Assembly (NCBI RefSeq): GCF_900115955.1
Contig: NZ_FOYL01000008.1
Coordinates: forward strand, 1 to 64,000
Direction of reading: 5' to 3'
Length of the DNA: 64,000 nucleotides
DNA from: Lentzea waywayandensis
Lineage (GTDB): Bacteria; Actinomycetota; Actinomycetes; Mycobacteriales; Pseudonocardiaceae
In this document: piece by piece, positions 47,091 to 54,845 of the stretch
Numbering within the stretch: position 1 is the first letter of the stretch
How the letters are laid out: each line of letters begins with the position of its first letter
Position numbers and translations under genes: made by a program
Notes under the pieces: generated by a model
The model's database searches: none
What the model saw: the letters and a program-made list of their open reading frames with translations, nothing else
Told to the model about the DNA's origin: nothing

Positions 47091-48425
47091 TCAGCCGACG
47101 CGGCAGGAGACGCTCGGCCAGTTCCAGTTGCCGCCGTGCTGGATGGTGAAGCCGAACGTGTTGCCGTTGCCGTTGGGGCGCGCGGTCATCACGTTGGCCG
47201 AGTCCCAGGTGGCGCTGGTGTTCCAGGTGGCGATGATCCGCTGCGGCGAGCTCACGGTGACCGTGACGATCCAGTTGTCCGTGCCCGAGACGGTGACGTT
47301 GCCGTTGAAGCGGTCACTCCACTTCTCGCCCTCGGAGTACGTCGCCGTGCAGCCCCCGCCGCCGGGGTTGGACGACGTGGTGGTGCTCGTCGGTCCGGGG
47401 TTCGTGCCGCTGTTCAGGACGTTGAGGACCGAGGTGTAGGCGGCCTTCTTGTTGCCGCTGCCGTCGAACAGCAGCGGAGTGCCGGAAGCGCGCCAGGAGT
47501 CGGTGTCGCGGATGCCCCACACGGTGATGCCGGTGCACCGCGCGACGGCCAGACAGGCCTGGGTGACTCCTTGGTACTGCTGGGCCTGCGTGCTGCCGGA
47601 GCCTTCGATGTCCAGCTCGGTGATCTGGACGTCCACGCCGAGGGCGGCGAAGTTCTGCAGGGTGGTGTGGTAGTTGGACGGCACCGGGTTGCCGCTGTTG
47701 AAGTGCGCCTGGAAACCGACGCAGTCGATCGGGACGCCACGGGACTTGAAGTCCTGCACCATCCGGTAGACGCCCTGGGTCTTGGCGTGCGACCAGTTGT
47801 CGGTGTTGTAGTCGTTGTAACAGAGCTTTGCGCCGGGGTCGGCCGAACGGGCCGCGCGGAACGCCGCCTCGATCCAGTCGTTGCCGGTGCGCTGGAGGTT
47901 GGAGTCACGGCGGCCGCCGCTGCTGCCGTCGGCGAAGGCCTCGTTCACGACGTCCCAGGCGTAGATCTTGCCGCGGTAGTAGGTCGCGACCTGCGTGACG
48001 TGGTTCAGCATCGCGTTGCGCAGCGACGAGCCGGACATGTTCTGCATCCAGCCGGGCTGCTGCGAGTGCCACGCCAGCGCGTGCCCGCGGACTCGCTTGC
48101 CCTGGTTGCGGGCCTGGTTCACGATCCGGTCGGCGTTGCCGTAGCTGAACTGGCCCTGGTTGGGCTCGGTCGCGTCCATCTTCATCTCGTTCTCGGCCGT
48201 GACCATGTCGAACTCGCGGTTCAGGATCCCGGTGTAGGTCGAGTCGCCCAGTTTGCCCGCGGCCACCGCGGTGCCGAAGTAGCGGCCGCTCTGCTGGGCG
48301 GCCGCGCCCAACGTGGAGGCGGCGCCACTGGCGGGCGACGCTCCGATGATCGCGGCACCCGCGACGGCGGTGAGAAGGGCTGACACGAGAGTGACCCGTG
48401 CGACTGACTTCGCTGTCAGCGTCAT
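47091..48425 (-). CDS. Secreted endo-1,4-beta-xylanase, GH10 with CBM2
   Basis: 444 residues from ATG 48425, with a Sec signal peptide (SVARVTLVSALLTAVAGAAIIGASPASG). The GH10 barrel covers about residues 40-340: acid/base Glu162 in WDVVNEAF and nucleophile Glu270 in QITELDIEG, with ENEMKMDATEP and GHALAWHSQ. A Pro/Thr/Ser linker (TNPGPTSTTTSSNPGGGG) leads to a cellulose-binding CBM2 (from CTATYSEGEKWSDRFNGNVTV, ending SVSCRVG). It cleaves xylan outside the cell while the CBM holds plant fibre. A long frame upstream of the ATG is not coding. Confidence 0.96.
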   Translation of the reverse strand: MTLTAKSVARVTLVSALLTAVAGAAIIGASPASGAASTLGAAAQQSGRYFGTAVAAGKLGDSTYTGILNREFDMVTAENEMKMDATEPNQGQFSYGNADRIVNQARNQGKRVRGHALAWHSQQPGWMQNMSGSSLRNAMLNHVTQVATYYRGKIYAWDVVNEAFADGSSGGRRDSNLQRTGNDWIEAAFRAARSADPGAKLCYNDYNTDNWSHAKTQGVYRMVQDFKSRGVPIDCVGFQAHFNSGNPVPSNYHTTLQNFAALGVDVQITELDIEGSGSTQAQQYQGVTQACLAVARCTGITVWGIRDTDSWRASGTPLLFDGSGNKKAAYTSVLNVLNSGTNPGPTSTTTSSNPGGGGCTATYSEGEKWSDRFNGNVTVSGTDNWIVTVTVSSPQRIIATWNTSATWDSANVMTARPNGNGNTFGFTIQHGGNWNWPSVSCRVG

Positions 48426-48548
48426 TTTCGGCGCTTTCTGAGAAGCACCCGCGAAAGGCGGGTGGAGTGGATCGGTCGACACACCGTTCGGTGCGAGCGG
48501 CAGGGATCGCGCCAAATCTCCATGCCGCCCGAACGAACTTCCCGCAGT

Positions 48549-48617
48549 GTCGACCGGACCGGTTCGACGGATCAAGAGCCGTCGAATCCGTTGAATCAGG
48601 TGTCGAATTCGTCGAAC
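48549..48617. promoter_or_regulatory. Cluster of GTCGAAY motifs upstream of the xylanase gene
   Basis: GTCGAAT or close variants occur at 48581, 48590, 48602 and 48611, as two pairs 9 bp apart, the pairs being 21 bp apart (same helix face). An inverted copy (GTTCGAC) is at 48562-48568, and GTCGAC lies at 48549. They are 125-195 bp upstream of the xylanase ATG within a 265-bp gene-free stretch, a likely multi-site operator. Confidence 0.5.
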
Positions 48618-48669
48618 GTCCAGGTGAATGCCCCGCCCGGCACGCGCCGAAGGGCGGCAAAACGGCAAA

Positions 48670-48679
48670 GTTTCGAAAC
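48670..48679. promoter_or_regulatory. GTTTCGAAAC palindrome, XlnR/BxlR-like
   Basis: A perfect 10-bp palindrome, AT-richer than its surroundings, 245 bp upstream of the xylanase start and 12 bp past the stop of the esterase-like gene. GAAA/TTTC dyads are associated with Streptomyces xylan regulons. Distance makes this a weaker candidate than the GTCGAAY cluster. Confidence 0.35.
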
Positions 48680-48690
48680 CGCCGTCGACC

Positions 48691-50037
48691 TCAGTTCACG
48701 GGACAGGGCGAGAACAACCTGCGGGTGCCGGGACCGGTGTAGGCCGCGCGATCGGAGAACCGGCAGCCGAACGCGGGCGCGGCGACCGCGTCACGATCGC
48801 CGATCGCGTCACCGGCGGGCTTCGTGCCGCGGTCGGTCCACCTCACGAGGTCGTCCCACGCCGCACCCGCCTCCGCCGGCGAGAACTCGCAGTGGTCCAC
48901 CGTGCGGATCGCCCGCTGCACCACCAACTTCGACTGGCCGTTGCGGGCGACGTCGGCCCGGTAGTCCTGTTCCATCGAGAACGGCACGAAGAGGTCACCC
49001 AGCCCGTGCAGCGAGAGCACCGGAACCCGTGGCTTACCCGCGATCCGGGGCACCTCGGTGAGCGCGGGGGACAGACGGGTCCGCCAGTCGCGCGGCGCCA
49101 CCCGCCGCACCTCGCGGTTGAGGTCGACCGGGGTGTTCGGCTGGTAGTGGGTGCCGAGGTTGGTCGCCAACCGGCCGGGGTCGAGCGGGAGCGGCGCGCT
49201 GTCGTTGGGCGGCGCGGCGAGGCTGAACAGGAAGTCCTTCCAGTACGCGAAAGCGGGGGTCGAGCCAGGACGCGGTCCGCCGCTGAGCTCGACGACGTTC
49301 GCGCGGAACTGGGCGCCCCGGTCCGTCACGGTGTCCGGGCCGCCGGGCAGGAGTCCGTTCAGCCCCAGCTTCTCCTGGATGCGCGGCACCACGGCCGTCT
49401 GGTAGTCGGCCGGGATCGGGTAGGCGCGGATCCCGGCGAGCGCCTGCGCCGTCAGCTGGTGGTCGAGGAAGAAGTCGAACAACTCGTGATCGCCGAGCAC
49501 GCCGCACATCGGCAGCGCGCCGTCGTAGAAGCCGGGGTACTGCTCCAGCGAACGGCCGATGACGTGCCCGCCCATCGACACCCCTGCGACGAACACCTGC
49601 TTCGGCCTGGCGACCAGCGTGCCGAAGTGCTGTGCCAGGTCGTGCGTCGCCGAGACACCGGCACGGACGTCGTACCCGTTGCTGTAGTAGGAGGACGCGG
49701 CCCAGGCGTAGCCCTGGCCGAGCATCCGGGTGCGCAGGCCGTACGCCGGTGGGTCCACGGTGAGGACGGTGCCGGTGCCGCGGTAGCCGTGCGCCCACAT
49801 GGCCAACCGGCCGTTCCACTTCGCGGGCACCTCGACGACGTACGCGGAATGCCGGTGGACGCCCTGCAACACCCTCGTCGGCCGCCCGTCGATCACCTCG
49901 GGCGCCAGTGGAGGGTTGACGATGGTGTAACCGGGCAACGGCTGGTCACCGGGAACGTGCAGGGGATCGGCCACTGCGGGCGCACCACCTGCGACGAGCA
50001 CGAGTCCCAGCAACGACACCACGAGCCGTGCTCGCAT
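48691..50037 (-). CDS. Secreted alpha/beta-hydrolase
   Basis: 448 residues with a signal peptide (RLVVSLLGLVLVAGGAPAVADP). The nucleophile elbow is VFVAGVSMGGHVIGRSLEQYPG (Ser in GVSMGG). Candidate acid and His residues lie in LHGLGDLFVPFSMEQDY and RTVDHCEFSPAE. SAYVVEVPAKWNGRLAMWAHGYRGTG is typical of large secreted hydrolases related to tannase/feruloyl-esterase-like proteins. Location beside the xylanase makes an esterase acting on plant cell-wall substituents plausible, but the two genes are separated by 265 bp and the substrate is inferred. Confidence 0.8.
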   Translation of the reverse strand: MRARLVVSLLGLVLVAGGAPAVADPLHVPGDQPLPGYTIVNPPLAPEVIDGRPTRVLQGVHRHSAYVVEVPAKWNGRLAMWAHGYRGTGTVLTVDPPAYGLRTRMLGQGYAWAASSYYSNGYDVRAGVSATHDLAQHFGTLVARPKQVFVAGVSMGGHVIGRSLEQYPGFYDGALPMCGVLGDHELFDFFLDHQLTAQALAGIRAYPIPADYQTAVVPRIQEKLGLNGLLPGGPDTVTDRGAQFRANVVELSGGPRPGSTPAFAYWKDFLFSLAAPPNDSAPLPLDPGRLATNLGTHYQPNTPVDLNREVRRVAPRDWRTRLSPALTEVPRIAGKPRVPVLSLHGLGDLFVPFSMEQDYRADVARNGQSKLVVQRAIRTVDHCEFSPAEAGAAWDDLVRWTDRGTKPAGDAIGDRDAVAAPAFGCRFSDRAAYTGPGTRRLFSPCPVN

Positions 50038-50102
50038 GCGACACCTCCGTTGGCGTACTCCGCCGGATCATTGCACCCCGGCGGAGTCGCCCCGGCCACC
50101 CC

Positions 50103-51407
50103 TCAACGGCCCAATGAGGCCCCGGCAGCAGCTTCCTGCGGCAAGCGGCCGAGCTCCGCCGTTGGACGCTTGTACGTCTCACGTCCCGTCGCGATCGCGG
50201 TCGCACTGACCGCGCACACCGCCGCGGTGAAGATCGCGACCCCGATCCAGTCGTCACGCCCGGCGCCGATGGCCGCCACCACGCTCGGCGCGAAGCCCGC
50301 GATGGCGAAGCCGATCTGCGTGCCGATCGCCATCCCGGAGAGCCTCACCTCGGTGCTGAACATCTCGCCGTACAGGGACGGCCAGATGCCGTTGATCGCG
50401 GAGTAGCACACGCCGAACAGCAGGATGCCGAGCGCGAACACCAGCCCGTACGCGCCGATGGAGATCGACCACAGGTACGGGAAGATCAGGATCGCGCACG
50501 CGCCGCAGCCCGCGAGGAACACGGGTTTGCGGCCGATCCTGTCCGAAAGCCCTGCCAGCAACGGGATCGCGGCCAGCGCGACGACGTTGGCCAGCACGCC
50601 GACCCACAGCATCGGCGTGCGTGCCAGGCCGATCGTGTTCACCGCGTAGCTCAGGGCGTAGACGGTGAAGATCGTGCTGACCGACGCGATGGTGGCCGCG
50701 AGGACGACCCGCAGGACGTCGGCCCAGTGCGTCCGGAACAACACCGCGACCGGCAGCTTGGCCGCCTTGGTGCGCTTGAACGCCGCGGTCTCGTCGATCT
50801 TGCGGCGGATGATGAGACCGACCACCACGACGATCGCGCTGCACCAGAACGGCACGCGCCAGCCCCACGTCAGCAGGTCCTCCTGGGGAAGTGCCGCCAC
50901 CGGCAGGAAGATCGCTGTGGCGAGGATCTGCCCTGCCTGCGTGCCGCTCAGCGTGAAGCTGGTGAAGTACGCCCGGCGGTGATCCGGGGCGTGCTCCAGC
51001 GACATCGAGTTCGCGCCCGCCTGCTCGCCCGAGGCCGAAAGTCCTTGCAGCAGGCGGAGAAAGACGAGCAGGACCGGTGCGAGGACACCTGCTGTGGCAT
51101 AGGTCGGCAGGCAGCCGACGGCGAACGTGGCCACGCCCATCAGCAGCAGCGTGAAGACGAGGACCTTCTTGCGGCCGAAGCGATCCCCGACGTGGCCGAG
51201 GATGAACGCGCCGAGCGGCCTGGCGAGGTAGCCCACGCCGAACGTGCCGAGCGCGAGCAGGGTGCCCGTCGCCGGATCGGCGGCGGGGAAGAAGACCTTG
51301 TTGAAGACCAGCGCGGCGGCGGTGCCGTAGATGAAGAAGTCGTAGTACTCGAGGGCGCTGCCGATCCAGGCTGCCAGCGCAGTCTTGCGGGCCATCGATG
51401 TGGTCAC
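50103..51407 (-). CDS. MHS-family MFS transporter, probable shikimate/aromatic-acid importer
   Basis: 434 residues from GTG 51407 (GGGAG six bases upstream) with 12 predicted membrane helices. ALEYYDFFIYGTAAALVFNKVFFP at the start, GYLARPLGAFILGHVGDRFGRKKVLV, LLQGLSASGEQAGANSMSLEHAP and LLAGLSDRIGRKPVFLAG are hallmarks of the metabolite:H+ symporter subfamily, which includes the shikimate transporter ShiA. The next genes are a TetR regulator, shikimate dehydrogenase and dehydroshikimate dehydratase, so shikimate or quinate uptake is the natural role. Confidence 0.9.
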   Translation of the reverse strand: MTTSMARKTALAAWIGSALEYYDFFIYGTAAALVFNKVFFPAADPATGTLLALGTFGVGYLARPLGAFILGHVGDRFGRKKVLVFTLLLMGVATFAVGCLPTYATAGVLAPVLLVFLRLLQGLSASGEQAGANSMSLEHAPDHRRAYFTSFTLSGTQAGQILATAIFLPVAALPQEDLLTWGWRVPFWCSAIVVVVGLIIRRKIDETAAFKRTKAAKLPVAVLFRTHWADVLRVVLAATIASVSTIFTVYALSYAVNTIGLARTPMLWVGVLANVVALAAIPLLAGLSDRIGRKPVFLAGCGACAILIFPYLWSISIGAYGLVFALGILLFGVCYSAINGIWPSLYGEMFSTEVRLSGMAIGTQIGFAIAGFAPSVVAAIGAGRDDWIGVAIFTAAVCAVSATAIATGRETYKRPTAELGRLPQEAAAGASLGR

Positions 51408-51427
51408 GGCGTACTCCCATGTACGAC

Positions 51428-51436
51428 CTAGTTAGT
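51428..51436. promoter_or_regulatory. CTAGTTAGT motif in front of the transporter gene
   Basis: CTAGTTAGT, 20 bp before the transporter GTG, differs at one position from CTAGTTCGT at 52208-52216 before the aroE-like gene. Both lie in AT-rich islands in otherwise GC-rich promoters. A TetR half-site is the likely reading. Confidence 0.45.
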
Positions 51437-51482
51437 TAATACAAGGTCGGATATGTGACCCCCGTGTGTCAAGAGCGAGATT

Positions 51483-52124
51483 TCAGCTGGTCAGATAGTC
51501 GATCAGCATGTCACCGAGCATGCGTCGGTAGTGCTCGCGGCGGCCGGGGTCGAGCATGTCCCTGCCGAAGATCGCGGCGAACGTGTGCCGGTTCGCGAGC
51601 CGGAAGACGCAGAACGAGCTGATCACCATGTGCACGTCGAGCGGGTCCACGTCGTCGCGGAACCGGCCGGCCGCGCGGCCCCGTTCGAGGATCTGCGTCA
51701 GGCCGTCGAGGGCCGGGTTCGCGAGTCCCGCCAGGACTTCCGACCGTGCGATGTGTTCGGCGCGGTGGATGTTCTCGATGCTGACGAGCCGGATGAAGTC
51801 GGGATGCGCCTCGTGGTGGTCGAAGGTCAGCTCCGCGAGCCGGCGGATGGCGTCCTCCGGTTCGAGGTGCTCGACGTCGAGTTCCGCTTCGAGAGCCCGG
51901 ATCGCGAGGTAGGCCTGCTCCAGGACGGCGATGTAGAGCTGTTCCTTGCCGCCGAAGTAGTAGTAGATCATCCGCTTGGTCGTGCTGGTGCGCTCGGCGA
52001 TCTCGTCGACCCGCGCCCCGGTGTAGCCCTTGTCCGCGAACTCCCGCGTGGCTACGTCCAGGATGTCGGCGCGGGTGCGGTCCTTGTCCCGCTGGCGCTC
52101 ATCGGATGACGGCGGTGCGGCCAC
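51483..52124 (-). CDS. TetR family regulator of the shikimate/quinate cassette
   Basis: 213 residues from GTG 52124 (AAGGGGG upstream); a TTG at 52157 is a weaker alternative. The helix-turn-helix is ADILDVATREFADKGYTGARVDEIAERTSTTKRMIYYYFGGKEQLYIAVLEQAY. A TetR_C-type ligand domain (ELTFDHHEAHPDFIRLVSIENIHRAEHI) follows. It lies between the transporter and the divergent aroE-like gene. A shared CTAGTT(A/C)GT motif occurs in both promoters, supporting local control, presumably released by an aromatic or hydroaromatic acid. Confidence 0.9.
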   Translation of the reverse strand: MAAPPSSDERQRDKDRTRADILDVATREFADKGYTGARVDEIAERTSTTKRMIYYYFGGKEQLYIAVLEQAYLAIRALEAELDVEHLEPEDAIRRLAELTFDHHEAHPDFIRLVSIENIHRAEHIARSEVLAGLANPALDGLTQILERGRAAGRFRDDVDPLDVHMVISSFCVFRLANRHTFAAIFGRDMLDPGRREHYRRMLGDMLIDYLTS

Positions 52125-52200
52125 CGAGCCCCCTTCGATCTGCGGATGACCAGCCAACTCTAGTGCAGCACTTCCTGCGGGCGACTCGGCGCGCTAGAGT

Positions 52201-52220
52201 GAACTCACTAGTTCGTACAT
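52201..52220. promoter_or_regulatory. Operator candidate GAACT-CACT-AGTTC before the aroE-like gene
   Basis: GAACTCACTAGTTC (52201-52214) has inverted arms GAACT/AGTTC and continues as GTACAT, overlapping CTAGTTCGT (52208-52216). It ends 15 bp before the GTG start at 52235, a typical repressor location. Confidence 0.5.
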
Positions 52221-52234
52221 TAAGTGGAGGCCGG

Positions 52235-53083
52235 GTGACCACCTACCTGATCGGGCTCATCGGCTCCGGCATCGGCCCGTCGCTGAGCCCTGCGCTGCAC
52301 GAACGCGAGGCCGCCGAGCTCGGGCTGCCCTACAGCTACCGGTTGCTCGACCTCGACGTCATCGGCCTGCCGGTGAACGAGGTGCTGGCGCAGGCCAGGG
52401 CCGAGGGGTTCGACGGCCTCAACATCACCCATCCGGCGAAGCAGGCGATCCTGCCGCACCTCGACGAACTCGTCCCGGAGGCCGCCGCGCTCGGCGCCGT
52501 GAACACCGTGGTCTTCGAGAACGGCAGGGCGATCGGCCACAACACCGACGCGACGGGGTTCGCCCGCAGCCTGAGCCGGGGCCTGCCGGACGCCAGGATG
52601 AAGAACGTCGTCCTGCTCGGCGCGGGCGGGGCGGGCGCCGCCGTGGCCCACGCGTTGCTCTCGCTCGGCACCGGACACCTCGGCGTCCACGACGTCGACC
52701 GGGATCGTGCCGCGAAGCTGGTGTCGGCGTTGGAGCGGAGTTTCGGCCCCGGCCGGGCCACCACCTGCACCCCTGAGGCCGTGCGCACCGCGGACGGCCT
52801 CGTCCACGCGACCCCCACGGGCATGGCGGCACATCCCGGCCTGCCGCTCGACGAGTCGTTGCTGCGGGGCGAACTCTGGGTCGCCGACATCGTCTACCGG
52901 CCGCTGGAGACCGCGCTCCTCGCCGCCGCGCGGGCACGGGGCTGCCGGGTGCTGCACGGCGGCGGGATGGTCGTGCTCCAGGCCGCCGAGTCGTTGCGGC
53001 TGTTCACCGGCGTCGAACCGGACGCGGACCGGATGCTCGCGCACTTCGAGGAGCTGGAAGGAGAGCCCGCTCATGCGTCCTGA
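52235..53083 (+). CDS. Shikimate dehydrogenase (catabolic AroE/QsuD-type)
   Basis: 282 residues from GTG 52235, with GGAGG upstream. LIGLIGSGIGPSLSPALHEREAAELGLPYSYRLLDLD and GFDGLNITHPAKQAILPHLDEL are the shikimate-binding half (NITHPAK carries the catalytic Lys, DATGF the Asp). VVLLGAGGAGAAVAHALLSLG is the Rossmann loop. NTDATGFARSLSRGLP and GGGMVVLQAAESLRLFTG complete the family. Because the next gene converts 3-dehydroshikimate to protocatechuate, this copy is more likely catabolic than part of aromatic amino-acid synthesis. Its 3' end overlaps the next gene by 11 bp. Confidence 0.92.
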   Translation: MTTYLIGLIGSGIGPSLSPALHEREAAELGLPYSYRLLDLDVIGLPVNEVLAQARAEGFDGLNITHPAKQAILPHLDELVPEAAALGAVNTVVFENGRAIGHNTDATGFARSLSRGLPDARMKNVVLLGAGGAGAAVAHALLSLGTGHLGVHDVDRDRAAKLVSALERSFGPGRATTCTPEAVRTADGLVHATPTGMAAHPGLPLDESLLRGELWVADIVYRPLETALLAAARARGCRVLHGGGMVVLQAAESLRLFTGVEPDADRMLAHFEELEGEPAHAS

Positions 53084-54845
53084 TCTGCGCACCGCCATCG
53101 CCACCGTGTGCCTGTCCGGCACGTTGGACGACAAGCTGACCGCGGCCGCCGAGGCAGGCTTCGACGGCATCGAGCTCTTCGAGAACGACCTGCTCGCCGA
53201 CCGCCGCGGCCCGGCGGAGATCCGGCAACGCTGTGCCGATCTCGGCCTGAGCATCGATCTGTACCAGCCCTTCCGCGACTTCGAGGCCGTGCCGCCGGAC
53301 GTGCTCGCCGCCAACCTTCGCCGTGCCGAGCAGAAGTTCGACGTCATGGCCGAACTGGGCGTGGACACCGTGCTCGTGTGCTCCTCGGTGTCGCCGGAGG
53401 CCATCGACGACGACGATCTCGCCGCGGAACAGCTGCACCTGCTCGCGACGCGCGCGGGCGAACGCGGCCTGCGCATCGCTTATGAAGCACTCGCCTGGGG
53501 CAGGTACGTCAACGGCTACGAGCACGCGTGGCGGATCGTGCGCCGCGCCGGGCATCCGTCACTCGGGGTCTGCCTCGACAGCTTCCACATCCTGTCCAAA
53601 GGGGACGATCCCAGGGCCATCCGCGCGATCCCCGGCGAGAAGATCTTCTTCCTCCAGCTCGCCGACGCGCCGACGCTGCCGATGGACGTTCTGCCGTGGA
53701 GCCGCCACCACCGGCTTTTCCCTGGGCAGGGCGACTTCGACCTGACGACGTTCACCCGTGACGTCCTCGACGCCGGGTACCGCGGCCCGCTCTCGCTCGA
53801 GGTGTTCAACGACGTCTTCCGCCAGTCCGACCCGCACCGCGCCGCGGTCGACGCCATGCGGTCGCTCGTCGGTCTCCAGGACTCCTTGCGGCTGCTGGAC
53901 GTTCCCGCCGCGCCCGTTCCGACCGGCTACGCCTTCGCCGAGGTCGTGGGGGAGTCGGACCTCGCGGTGCTGGGCTTCACGCGGACGGGCGTGCATCGCT
54001 CGAAGCCCGTGGAACTGTGGACGCAGGGCGAAGCGCGCGTGCTGGTCAACGCGGAAGGCGAACCCGGTGCGATCGGCGCGCTCGGTGTCTCCGTGCCGGA
54101 CCCGGCCGCCGCGGCACGGCGGGCGAAGGTCCTGCTCGCGCCTCCCTTGGCACGCAAGGCAGGTCCTGGTGAGGCGCCGCTGACGGCGATCGCCGCACCT
54201 GACGGCACCGAGATCTTCCTGTGCGCGGACGACGACTGGCTCGGTGACTTCGTGCCCACCGGTGAGTCGGCGCCGGAGGCCGGCATCACCGGCATCGACC
54301 ACGTCGCGCTGACCCAGCCGTTCGACAACTTCGACGAGGCGGGCCTGTTCTACCGTTCGGTGCTGGGCCTGGAACCTGGTGTGACGGCGGAGTTCGCGGC
54401 GCCGTTCGGCCTGGTGCGCGGTCGCGGCGTGAGTGGCGGCGGCGTCCGGCTCACCCTGGACTGCGCGCTGGTTCGGCGTGGAGGGTGGGCACCGGCGGTG
54501 GAGGAGCCTCAGCACATCGCGTTCACCTGTGCCGACGCGGTCGCGTGCGCCGAAACGTTGCGGCAGCTGGGCGCACGGCTGCTGGAGATCCCCGGCAACT
54601 ACTACGACGACCTCCTGGCGCGCACGAAACTGTCGGCTGATCGTGTCGACGCGCTCCGGCAGAACTCCGTGCTCTACGACCGCGACGAGTTCGGTGAGTA
54701 CCTGCACTTCTACACCGAACTGGCGGGCGCGAGGGTGTTCTTCGAGGTGGTCGAACGGATCGGTGGCTACCGCGGCTTCGGTGTGGTCAACGCACCCGTC
54801 CGGATGGCCGCCCACCACGAGGCGCGGCGGTTCGCGCGCGCCTGA
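53073..54845 (+). CDS. quiC: 3-dehydroshikimate dehydratase fused to a hydroxyphenylpyruvate-dioxygenase-like domain (QuiC type)
   Basis: 590 residues; ATG 53073 with AAGGAGAG upstream. Residues 1-270 are a sugar-phosphate-isomerase-type TIM barrel (AAEAGFDGIELFENDLLADRRGP; AYEALAWGRYVNGYEHAW; VCLDSFHILSKGDDP; LSLEVFNDVFRQSDP), the dehydratase. Residues about 285-590 are two VOC/HPPD modules, with metal ligands apparently kept in the last one: GIDHVALTQ, PQHIAFTCADA, VFFEVVERIGGYRGFG. This fusion is known from Pseudomonas QuiC enzymes. It yields protocatechuate. The HPPD-like half may be active or structural; its substrate is unknown. Confidence 0.9.
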   Translation: MRPDLRTAIATVCLSGTLDDKLTAAAEAGFDGIELFENDLLADRRGPAEIRQRCADLGLSIDLYQPFRDFEAVPPDVLAANLRRAEQKFDVMAELGVDTVLVCSSVSPEAIDDDDLAAEQLHLLATRAGERGLRIAYEALAWGRYVNGYEHAWRIVRRAGHPSLGVCLDSFHILSKGDDPRAIRAIPGEKIFFLQLADAPTLPMDVLPWSRHHRLFPGQGDFDLTTFTRDVLDAGYRGPLSLEVFNDVFRQSDPHRAAVDAMRSLVGLQDSLRLLDVPAAPVPTGYAFAEVVGESDLAVLGFTRTGVHRSKPVELWTQGEARVLVNAEGEPGAIGALGVSVPDPAAAARRAKVLLAPPLARKAGPGEAPLTAIAAPDGTEIFLCADDDWLGDFVPTGESAPEAGITGIDHVALTQPFDNFDEAGLFYRSVLGLEPGVTAEFAAPFGLVRGRGVSGGGVRLTLDCALVRRGGWAPAVEEPQHIAFTCADAVACAETLRQLGARLLEIPGNYYDDLLARTKLSADRVDALRQNSVLYDRDEFGEYLHFYTELAGARVFFEVVERIGGYRGFGVVNAPVRMAAHHEARRFARA

